Positions 1 to 5,534 of a stretch of DNA of 7,906 bases are shown here, piece after piece; the stretch's first letter is position 1; every line of letters begins with the position of its first letter. This DNA comes from Acidimicrobiaceae bacterium (GTDB lineage Bacteria; Actinomycetota; Acidimicrobiia; Acidimicrobiales; RAAP-2): positions 1 through 7,906 of the forward strand of contig PLSY01000119.1 in the NCBI GenBank assembly GCA_003164275.1, given 5' to 3'. The notes under the pieces were generated by a model. It was not told the DNA's origin, did not search any database, and was given only the letters and a program-made list of their open reading frames with translations. Both the position numbers and the translations under genes were made by a program.

Positions 1-290
1 TCGGAGGCGACCAACCAGTAGCCCCTGCCGTCGGGAGTGGGGGCGATGTCGACCACCGGGGCGTTGAGTATCCGTCCACCCATCGACCCATAGAACCCGG
101 CGTCTCCGAACGAGAACGTGCCTCCGTCAGCTGCGACCAGCCAGTAGCCCCTGCCGTCGGGAGTGGCCACGATGTGATTGATTGGCGCGTTGAGCGTCCT
201 GCCGGCCATCGAACCGAAGAAGGCTGCGTCACCGAACTGTTCGACGCCCCCGGTGGCACTGGCGACCCAGTAGCCGCCGCCATCAGGGGT
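1..290 (-). repeat. Tandem 126-bp (42-residue) GYWLV repeats at the C-terminal end of the secreted hydrolase
   Basis: Two full units (290-165 and 164-39) and the start of a third (38-1) are in exact 42-codon register. Each begins TPDG-G-GYW and continues through a Gly-rich turn, QFGDA or SFGDA, FFGSM or FYGSM, and LNAP. Units 2 and 3 share an identical 26-bp stretch (15-40 and 141-166), which points to recent unit duplication or conversion, whereas unit 1 has diverged more (GGVEQFGD, MAGRTLNAPIN). Such repeats are common at the ends of exported actinobacterial proteins and look like short beta-propeller or beta-solenoid units. Their binding partner is not known to me. The array continues left of the window, so the copy number cannot be given. 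Confidence 0.85.
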
Positions 291-1955
291 AGAGGCGATG
301 CCAACCACAGCGCCGACCAGCGTCTGCTGGGGGCCGGTCACAGCCGTCGGGGTAGTCGGGGTAGTGGAGCCCGACGCGTCACCCGCCACCGCGATGCTCA
401 ACGTGGCGGTGGCCGAGTTCCCGGTCGAGTCGACGACCTGGACCCCGAAGCTCCACGTGCCGGCACTGGTCGGAGTACCGGAGATCACACCGGTCGTGAA
501 GCCCAACGACAGCCCTGGGGGGAGCAGGCCTGAGACCTGAGTCCACACATAGGGCGGGTCCCCCGACGAGGCGGCGAGCATGGTCGAGTAGGCCTGGTAG
601 ATGGCGGCCGCCGGGAGCGAGGTGGTCGAAACCACTGGCGGCGGGATCAGCGTCGGATCGGTCAACGACTCACCGAGCTGCGTGAACGTCGGGGCGCCGG
701 GGTCGGTTCCGTTGGTGGCCGCGAGCAGCTGGGCCTCCCCCATCCACTCCACGACATAGAAGTCGAGGGCGGTGGCCCGTTGCATGCACAGGGTCAGCGT
801 GGAGATGGTGCCGTTGCCGGTGTTTTCCCCGCCCAGCCGGATACTGGTGCCCGCCACCAGGGAGGCGAGGTAGTCGGCGGGATCCTCGAGCTCGGTATTC
901 GACCCTTGGCTTGGGGCGTCGAGGTAGGTCGTGTAGGCGATCGAGTCGGCCTGGTCAGGCAACTGAGGCAGCAGGTCGGTCCAGTCCAGCCCCTCGTTCC
1001 ACTCGTCTTTGCCACTACCGCGCGGCAGTGCCAGCAGGGCTTGTACCTCGATCGCCTCGTCACCCGGACGCTCGCCCCAGCCCGGCAAGAGGACGAACTC
1101 TTTGACGTGAAAGGCGGCCTCGAGGGCGCCGTTCAGCCAGATGCCATAGCTGACCATGTTCTGGTTGTAGATGTTCATGAACTGCTGGGCTTGAGCTGTC
1201 GTACCAGTGCCCGGTTTCCATCCCTGCAGCGAAGGAGGTAGCGCGGCCTGGGAGCTGGCGTCGTAGGCCCAGAAGCTGTTGATGTCAGTGGAGCTGTAGT
1301 CAGGCCCGGGATAGCGGAGCTCGCCCAGGGGTCCTCCCCCCTCTCGGACGGCCACGATCTCTCCAGGCTCGATCTGCTGTCCGAGCCACGTGACGTAGGT
1401 GGCCTCGGCGGCTCTCACATTTGGATCGGTGATGCCATTCGGTACGGCATCTCCGGACGAGGCGGCCAAGCCCGCTCCGAACTGGTCCCCATACTGATTG
1501 ACGAATCGTGTGCCACCGGGCAAGAGGAAGACCCACGCTGGTGTGTACTGGAAGCCAGGGTCGAGGACGACCTTCATCCCGGATGCCTGGACGGCGGCGA
1601 TCTTCTGGTGGACGGTGTTCATGTACGTGGTGCTGAAGACACCCTGAGTCGGCTCCGCACTCGCCCAACTGGCATTGATCGTCACGTTGTTCACGCCCGC
1701 AGCGGCTTCTTGCGCCAACACGCTCGGCGTCAGGCTCGGGGCCAGCACGCCGAGATAGGGCTTGGCCGCCACATGCGACGAAGAAACAAACGACGTCGCA
1801 TGATTGACGGCCGCCGAGCCCGATGCACTGGCTGTGGTCTCCGCCGCCTGAGCGGCTGGTCCGGCAATAGCAACGAGACCGGCAAGGGTTGCGACGAAGA
1901 GGGTGGGTGCAGCCGCGACCCATCGGTTGCGCACGCGCAACGACAACAGTTTCAC
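1..1955 (-). CDS. Secreted GH14-like glycoside hydrolase with He_PIG domain and GYWLV repeats (C-terminus cut by window edge)
   Basis: Open without interruption for 651 codons from a GTG at 1955 and runs off the left edge. GAGGA at 1963-1967 lies 7 nt before the GTG and decides the start. Residues 1-37 form a Sec signal peptide: basic MKLLSLRVRNR, a hydrophobic core, and a likely cleavage after AQA. Residues about 55-430 are a TIM-barrel hydrolase domain: NNVTINASWASAEPTQG, TRFVNQYGDQF, REGGGPLGELRYP (E212), SIAYTTYLD (338-346), GGENTGNG (E377). The GELRYP and GEN motifs recall bacterial GH14 beta-amylases, where the first carries the catalytic acid. Residues about 445-525 resemble a putative-Ig (He_PIG) domain (LLPPGLSL...GVISGTPTSAGTWSF). 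A Thr/Pro linker follows, then 42-residue GYWLV repeats from residue 556. It is a paralog of the gene at 2243-3478, about 290 bp upstream. Role inferred: an extracellular polysaccharide-active enzyme whose repeats mediate surface or substrate attachment. The substrate is unknown and the true length is not visible. Confidence 0.85.
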   Translation of the reverse strand, partial: MKLLSLRVRNRWVAAAPTLFVATLAGLVAIAGPAAQAAETTASASGSAAVNHATSFVSSSHVAAKPYLGVLAPSLTPSVLAQEAAAGVNNVTINASWASAEPTQGVFSTTYMNTVHQKIAAVQASGMKVVLDPGFQYTPAWVFLLPGGTRFVNQYGDQFGAGLAASSGDAVPNGITDPNVRAAEATYVTWLGQQIEPGEIVAVREGGGPLGELRYPGPDYSSTDINSFWAYDASSQAALPPSLQGWKPGTGTTAQAQQFMNIYNQNMVSYGIWLNGALEAAFHVKEFVLLPGWGERPGDEAIEVQALLALPRGSGKDEWNEGLDWTDLLPQLPDQADSIAYTTYLDAPSQGSNTELEDPADYLASLVAGTSIRLGGENTGNGTISTLTLCMQRATALDFYVVEWMGEAQLLAATNGTDPGAPTFTQLGESLTDPTLIPPPVVSTTSLPAAAIYQAYSTMLAASSGDPPYVWTQVSGLLPPGLSLGFTTGVISGTPTSAGTWSFGVQVVDSTGNSATATLSIAVAGDASGSTTPTTPTAVTGPQQTLVGAVVGIASTPDGGGYWVASATGGVEQFGDAAFFGSMAGRTLNAPINHIVATPDGRGYWLVAADGGTFSFGDAGFYGSMGGRILNAPVVDIAPTPDGRGYWLVAS

Positions 1956-1992
1956 TACGGGGTCCTCGGCTCCACTGCCCACGCTCCGGCTT

Positions 1993-2031
1993 CCAGACCA
2001 CCGTTCGGCTCACGAGAGCTCGGTGGTCTGG
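1993..2031. repeat. 11-bp perfect inverted repeat in the 5' leader of the secreted hydrolase gene
   Basis: CCAGACCACCG at 1993-2003 is the exact reverse complement of CGGTGGTCTGG at 2021-2031, with a 17-nt spacer. The spacer holds a further GCTC/GAGC pair (2008-2011 with 2016-2019). The element ends 38 nt before the GTG at 1955. As DNA it could be a dimeric-repressor operator; as RNA it would be a strong hairpin in the untranslated leader. No T-run follows it on the minus strand, so a simple terminator for the upstream gene is not well supported. Confidence 0.6.
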
Positions 2032-2043
2032 GTGACATATCGG

Positions 2044-2081
2044 AGTCGGCAACGGCTCGGTTGAATGAATTCGAGCCGACT
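2044..2081. repeat. Overlapping, mutually exclusive inverted repeats between the two hydrolase paralogs
   Basis: CGGCTCG (2053-2059) pairs with CGAGCCG (2072-2078) across a 12-nt loop. AGTCGGC (2044-2050) can instead pair with GCCGACT (2075-2081). The two 7-bp stems compete for the same right arm. Read on the plus strand the first stem is followed by ACTTTTGTT, which resembles an intrinsic terminator, but no plus-strand gene precedes it. On the minus strand the element lies in the leader or promoter zone of the secreted hydrolase gene. Its role is unknown. The rest of 1956-2242 shows no gene and no clear -35/-10 pair. Confidence 0.4.
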
Positions 2082-2242
2082 TTTGTTAACAGTTAGTGTC
2101 CGCCCAGCCCACAGCGTCGCGCCACCTCAGAACGGCGACTTACCGGTTCGCTCCCATATCATTGCGTTGCATGTGGCCTCGTTGTCTTTCGCTATTCACC
2201 ATAGCCACAGCGATCGCACGCCCACGACGCTGACGGTGAAAC

Positions 2243-3478
2243 TCACGATTTAGCCGCGGCCACCAACTCATTGAAAGTGGGGCCGGTCGGATGCTGTGAT
2301 CGAGTCGAGTCCACCAGCTGCGACTCGTCCTGCCAGTTGACGAACACGAAACCGAGCGACCGTGCTTTCGCAAGAGCAGCCTGCATGGTGGCGAAGTTCC
2401 CATTGCCCGTGTTCTCACCGCCGAGTCTGATCGAGGTGCCGGCCACCAGATAGGCGAGATAGTCGGCGGGACCCTCCAACGGGATGGTGGGCAGCACAGT
2501 CTGCCCATCGAGATAGGTCGTGTAGGCAATTGATTGAGAGGGATAGGGCAGCTTCGGCAGGAGGTTGATCCAGTCGAGTCCCTCGTTGAACTCGTCCTTG
2601 TCCTGGGTCAGCAGCGATGCCACCTCGCCTGCTTCACCTCCGGGCCGCTCCCCCCAACCGGGTAGCAGGACCAGTTCGGTGGTGTTGAAGTCGGTGTGCA
2701 GCTGGCCGTTGAGCCAAATGCCGTAGTTGTCGAGCATGCCGTTGTAGGCGTCAAGAAAGGCTTGGGCCTGGACGGTCGTTCCTGTGCCTGGTTTCCAGCC
2801 CCGCACCGAGCTCGGCAGAGAGGCCTGGGTGCTGGCGTCGTAGGCCCAGTAGCTGTTGGTGTGGCCGTTGTAGTCCCCCTCCGGATAGCGAAGTTCGCCG
2901 AGCGGCCCCCCTCCCTCGCGGATGGCGATGATCGAGCCCGCTTTGATCTGCGCACCGAGTAGCGACAGGTAGGTCCCCTCCGCAGCCCGCACATTGCCGT
3001 TGGCCACGGCGTTGGCCACGTTGTTCCCGCTGGCCTCGGGTCCGGTGAAGACATCGCCGTACTGGTTCACGAATCTGGTCCCACCGGGAAGGGCGAACAC
3101 CCACGCCGGCGGGAAGTGAAGCCCCGGATCCAGAATGACCTTAAGCCCGGCAGCCCGGGCCGCGGCAATCCCCGCCTGGATCTGGGAGATGTAGGAGGCG
3201 TTCAGAGTTCCCTTGGTGGGCTCGGCCTCGTCCCAAGTCACCGTCAGGGTCACGGCATTGATACCGGAGCTGGCTTCGGTCTTGTAGAAGTCCCCGCTGA
3301 CACCGAGGACCCCGAGGATAGGAATGGCTGAGCCGCTCGATGCCGTTTGGACCGGGGCTGTGGTCGTCGGGGGTGCACTCGTCGGAGAGGCCACCATGCT
3401 GTAGACCAGCGCGGCGATGACCAATATGACGGTCACCACCGTGACCTCGGCCATAACGGCCCGCCGCGTCTTCGGCAT
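2243..3478 (-). CDS. Membrane-anchored GH14-like glycoside hydrolase
   Basis: 411 residues from the ATG at 3478. The frame is open further upstream (ATGs at 3520 and 3661), but that stretch has poorer GC-rich codon bias and would overlap the divergent gene, while MPKTRR plus a hydrophobic stretch (residues about 9-30) makes a natural signal anchor. AGGGG at 3492-3496 is a possible, rather distant RBS. A Ser/Thr/Pro linker (residues 31-50) leads into one catalytic-type domain: AVTLTVTWDEAEPTKG, DPGLHFPPAW, TRFVNQYGDVF, REGGGPLGELRYP (E195), SIAYTTYLD (316-324), GGENTGNG (E355), and a final FVFVNWQDES. The order matches bacterial GH14 beta-amylases (GGPSGELRYP, later GENAL). The HxCGGNVGD loop of beta-amylases is missing and the region of the catalytic base (FTCLEM) reads AYTTYLD. 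It is closely similar to the secreted paralog downstream but lacks the He_PIG domain and GYWLV repeats. Likely faces the outside, tethered to the membrane. Substrate not deducible; GH42-like activity is an alternative. Confidence 0.85.
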   Translation of the reverse strand: MPKTRRAVMAEVTVVTVILVIAALVYSMVASPTSAPPTTTAPVQTASSGSAIPILGVLGVSGDFYKTEASSGINAVTLTVTWDEAEPTKGTLNASYISQIQAGIAAARAAGLKVILDPGLHFPPAWVFALPGGTRFVNQYGDVFTGPEASGNNVANAVANGNVRAAEGTYLSLLGAQIKAGSIIAIREGGGPLGELRYPEGDYNGHTNSYWAYDASTQASLPSSVRGWKPGTGTTVQAQAFLDAYNGMLDNYGIWLNGQLHTDFNTTELVLLPGWGERPGGEAGEVASLLTQDKDEFNEGLDWINLLPKLPYPSQSIAYTTYLDGQTVLPTIPLEGPADYLAYLVAGTSIRLGGENTGNGNFATMQAALAKARSLGFVFVNWQDESQLVDSTRSQHPTGPTFNELVAAAKS

Positions 3479-3645
3479 CCACTTCGAACCACCCCTAACT
3501 AGGGTTCGGAGGCGAGCCATTGGCCGGTATCGGCGCTTCGGACCCACGACTTGAACGATTGCCTCAAAGTACGTTGCGAGACTATTTCGGAGCTGACGAA
3601 CCAACTCGATGATCAGGTTCGAAGCTCCCTCGGGGTATCGGCCGC

Positions 3646-3651
3646 TAGCCT
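3646..3651 (+). promoter_or_regulatory. Possible -10 element for a leaderless phosphopantetheinyl transferase transcript
   Basis: TAGCCT fits the actinobacterial TANNNT -10 pattern and ends 8 nt before the ATG at 3660, so transcription could begin at or next to the start codon. That would explain the lack of a Shine-Dalgarno sequence there. No convincing -35 hexamer is visible at the right distance. The divergent space 3479-3659 must also hold the promoter of the membrane-anchored hydrolase, for which I found no clear motif. Confidence 0.25.
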
Positions 3652-3659
3652 CGCCGACC

Positions 3660-4397
3660 ATGACCGGTGACCGGAGTCAGGCCAACGAACAACCCGTTGC
3701 CGTCTGGATCATCGATCTCGACGAGCGTACGCCGGTGGGCCGTGACCGTGACGCGCTCACCGAGTTGGACAGGGCCCAGGCAAGTCGTTTGCATGACACC
3801 GTGGCCGGCGCGCGCCTCACCGCCAGAAGGTCTGCCACTCGTTCGATCATTGGCGAGACGCTTGGGATCGCTCCGCGCGACGTGACGATCCACCGTCGAT
3901 GCCCCACGTGTGGTTCCGAAGACCACGGCCGCCCTTACGTGGTCGGCGCACCGCTCAACTTCAGTGTTTCCTCAAGCGCCGAGATGGCTGCTGTGGCCAC
4001 CTCGGATGGGACTGTCGGCGTGGATCTCGAGATCGTGGTGCCCCACATAGAGCCATCGACCATCGGCCTGACAACCACCGAGCAGCAACACCTGGAGACG
4101 CTGCCTTTCGACGCGCGCGCTCGAAGCTTCGTGCGCTTGTGGACGGTAAAAGAAGCCGTGCTCAAATCGTGCGGTTTGAGCCTCGCCGACGATCCGGCGA
4201 GCATCGATGCGACAAATGTCCTGACCCGCAGCTCGTTCACCGTCTACTGCGACGGCGCTGATCGCCTTGTCCGCCAGTGGACCCTCAACGACCGCTCGGA
4301 ACGGGAAGTGATCTTGACGATAGCGTCATCGAAGGACGGTCCGGTGAACTGGCACGGATTGCCCGCATCGGTTCCGTTCGACCCTCAGCTTCACTAG
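3660..4397 (+). CDS. Sfp-type 4'-phosphopantetheinyl transferase
   Basis: Transfers the phosphopantetheine arm of coenzyme A onto a serine of a carrier protein (acyl, peptidyl or aryl carrier domains of fatty-acid, polyketide or nonribosomal-peptide synthases). It is cytoplasmic. 245 residues, the usual Sfp-type size. Visible motifs: CPTCGSEDHGRPY (81-93), as in actinobacterial members; LNFSVSSS (99-106) where relatives have FNLSHS; the Mg-binding GVDLE (120-124, D122 and E124); and WTVKEAVLK (161-169, with the family's K-E-A and final K). The His of the SHS motif, which contacts CoA in Sfp, is Ser105 here. An ATG at 3609 in the same frame would add 17 residues; 3660 is chosen because it fits family N-termini and sits just after a TAGCCT box. 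No synthase or carrier protein gene is in the window, so its partner lies elsewhere. It is divergent from the hydrolase pair. Confidence 0.9.
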   Translation: MTGDRSQANEQPVAVWIIDLDERTPVGRDRDALTELDRAQASRLHDTVAGARLTARRSATRSIIGETLGIAPRDVTIHRRCPTCGSEDHGRPYVVGAPLNFSVSSSAEMAAVATSDGTVGVDLEIVVPHIEPSTIGLTTTEQQHLETLPFDARARSFVRLWTVKEAVLKSCGLSLADDPASIDATNVLTRSSFTVYCDGADRLVRQWTLNDRSEREVILTIASSKDGPVNWHGLPASVPFDPQLH

Positions 4398-4518
4398 CTG
4401 ATGTCGCGTAGAACTTTTGGCGTCACGCTGGCACCTCGGCGCCCATCTTCGACGAAGCGGAGGCGCCATTGCCCGGTAGCCTTCGCAGGTTCCGCTCTCC
4501 GCCAGGACCGGTCAGCAC

Positions 4519-4701
4519 CTAATCCCACCAGAGCGAAGGCTGAGAGAGGAGTTGCTCGAGCCGAGGACGATGGACCGGTGGGCCTTCCAAGACGGCATTG
4601 AACTCCGACCAGGCTGCGTCGTCTAAAGCAAAGAAGCGGCGGTCGGCCAGGTCCTCTTTAGCGGCACTCACGGCGTGTCGAAGGACATATCGTGCTGAGA
4701 T
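4519..4701 (-). pseudogene. Remnant of a DUF1778 (TacA-type) antitoxin
   Basis: The minus strand encodes YVLRHAVSAAKEDLADRRFF, then ALDDAAWSEFNAVLE, GPPVHRPRLEQLL, SQPSLWWD and a TAG stop at 4519-4521. This is the C-terminal half of a DUF1778 antitoxin (helix, then F-LDD-AW--F---L--PP---P-L--LL--P), the part that wraps a GNAT acetyltransferase toxin. The frame is closed by TGA at 4702-4704, so the N-terminal ribbon-helix-helix strand is absent. Just upstream, another frame reads MPLNLST (ATG at 4711). Dropping one base at 4690 joins it to YVLRHAV, which suggests a frameshift on top of N-terminal loss. A GTG at 4671 could still start a 50-residue product, but no RBS is evident. I see no GNAT toxin downstream; 4398-4518 holds nothing I recognise. 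It lies about 75 bp behind mazF on the same strand. Confidence 0.65.
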
Positions 4702-4776
4702 TCAGCGGCATAGAAGGCCATTCCCAAAGTACTTCCAGAAAAGTTGAAGGCTGTCGATACCGTGGCCGGCGCTTCG

Positions 4777-5100
4777 TCAGTACTGGATGTCGAGGGCATA
4801 GCGAAGCGCATGATCCAGCGCAGCACGTTTTTCCAGATCCAAGTGGCCCAGGACAGTCGCCGCCAACATCGCCTTCGGTAACGTCACGATGTTGTCGCAC
4901 GTGATCACGCTCATTTCTGCCAACCCCTCGTCAGTTCCCACGGTGATTTCGGAACGAATACCCCGAATCGTACGAGTGATCGGTGCACAGGTGACGGCAG
5001 AGAGAACCTCAATCGCCGCATCACGGGTCAGGACGCAGACGGGCCGCCTACCCGCAGGAGCACCGAGATCTGCCCATACGATGTCCCCTCGGGCTACCAC
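4777..5100 (-). CDS. mazF: MazF/PemK-family endoribonuclease toxin
   Basis: Type II toxin expected to cleave single-stranded mRNA at short sequence motifs and arrest growth when its antitoxin is degraded. 107 residues, the normal family length. Visible hallmarks: RGDIVWADL (4-12) at the first strand, GRRPVCVLTRD (17-27), APITRTIRGIRSEI (39-52), then DNIVTLPK (69-76) and a C-terminal helix DLEKRAALDHALRYAL. By alignment from memory with Bacillus MazF, the catalytic Arg and Thr correspond to R19 and T42, both present, so the toxin looks intact. The GTG start at 5100 overlaps the antitoxin stop codon (GTGGTAG), implying translational coupling and co-transcription from the antitoxin promoter. There is no separate RBS beyond the GGAG that abuts the start. 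Confidence 0.93.
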   Translation of the reverse strand: MVARGDIVWADLGAPAGRRPVCVLTRDAAIEVLSAVTCAPITRTIRGIRSEITVGTDEGLAEMSVITCDNIVTLPKAMLAATVLGHLDLEKRAALDHALRYALDIQY

Positions 5101-5339
5101 TCCGGCATAGTCGCAGCGGCCAGACGCGTTGCTATCTGGATAAGGTCCGGATCCTGAGGGATTCGACGATATGCAGCCTGAAGATCCTCGTCCGCCCGAC
5201 GCAAGTCTGCCGCGTCCAGAACTGCGATTGCCCCTCTGCGCAAAAGCTCGGAGCGGTTCGTCCCTCGCTCGGATGCCAAGTGATCAAGCCGGTTCACCAA
5301 GTCATCATCGAGCTGCACTAGGACTTGACGGCGTGACAT
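5094..5339 (-). CDS. mazE: Ribbon-helix-helix (CopG-type) antitoxin paired with MazF
   Basis: 81 residues from the ATG at 5339. Residues 3-10 (RRQVLVQL) form the DNA-binding beta strand, 12-23 the first helix and 28-42 (NRSELLRRGAIAVLD) the second, preceded by the usual G-T turn. Residues about 45-81, charged and then Ala-rich, would embrace MazF. It neutralises the toxin and should repress its own operon. In-frame ATGs also occur at 5345, 5354 and 5357, all inside a long palindrome. 5339 gives MSRRQVLVQLDDDLV, the usual N-terminus of relatives, while 5345 would suit a leaderless transcript from TATGAT at 5353-5358. Its last 7 bases overlap the toxin start. Although symbolised mazE by partnership, the fold is RHH rather than the AbrB fold of E. 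coli MazE. Confidence 0.9.
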   Translation of the reverse strand: MSRRQVLVQLDDDLVNRLDHLASERGTNRSELLRRGAIAVLDAADLRRADEDLQAAYRRIPQDPDLIQIATRLAAATMPEW

Positions 5340-5367
5340 AGCCATATGATACATCATATGGCTATGT
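5336..5367. promoter_or_regulatory. 32-bp palindromic operator over the mazEF promoter and start
   Basis: ACATAGCCATATGAT (5336-5350) and ATCATATGGCTATGT (5353-5367) are perfect 15-bp inverted arms around a 2-bp centre. The element spans every candidate start codon of the antitoxin and contains TATGAT at 5353-5358 on the minus strand, a good -10 box; the mirrored TATGAT at 5345-5350 is on the plus strand. RHH antitoxins bind such palindromes as dimers or tetramers, so binding here would block RNA polymerase and repress mazEF. A 5-bp TGCCG/CGGCA pair (5367-5381) adjoins it. Confidence 0.75.
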
Positions 5368-5504
5368 GCCGGCCCTCGGCAGACCTACCCACTGCCGCCA
5401 ATCTTCAGATCCTCAATCGTCGGCGTGAGCTCTTGACACTCCCTTAATTCGCCCAGCTGAGAGCATTCGAGAGAGTCCATCTGCATTCCATCGGATCGCC
5501 GAGT

Positions 5505-5510
5505 TACAGT
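5505..5510 (+). promoter_or_regulatory. Possible -10 box for the alpha/beta hydrolase gene
   Basis: TACAGT fits TANNNT and would place the transcript start near 5517, just before the strong GAGGGGGG ribosome-binding site at 5522-5529. There is no clear -35 at 17 nt. A consensus-like TTGACA occurs further up at 5433-5438, but its own -10 region (GCTGAG) is poor. The rest of 5368-5534 shows no gene. Confidence 0.25.
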
Positions 5511-5534
5511 CAGCGCTTGTCGAGGGGGGACAAC

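Noticed and set aside
174..2096. Several plus-strand and alternate-frame ORFs across 174-2096, up to 250 codons
   Set aside because: They lie over the continuous minus-strand hydrolase frame, have Arg/Pro-rich low-complexity translations and no domains; typical shadows in GC-rich DNA.
2159..2170. 12-bp TCATTGCGTTGC also found at the very end of the window (7895-7906)
   Set aside because: About one or two exact 12-mer matches are expected by chance in a window this long, and the right-hand copy is cut off so it cannot be extended.
2210..2217. GCGATCGC, identical to the cyanobacterial HIP1 octamer
   Set aside because: One isolated 8-bp palindrome; the rest of the window is actinobacterial in character, so chance is enough.
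4401..4601. 66-codon plus-strand ORF after the phosphopantetheinyl transferase
   Set aside because: No RBS or domain, and it overlaps the recognisable minus-strand DUF1778 remnant.
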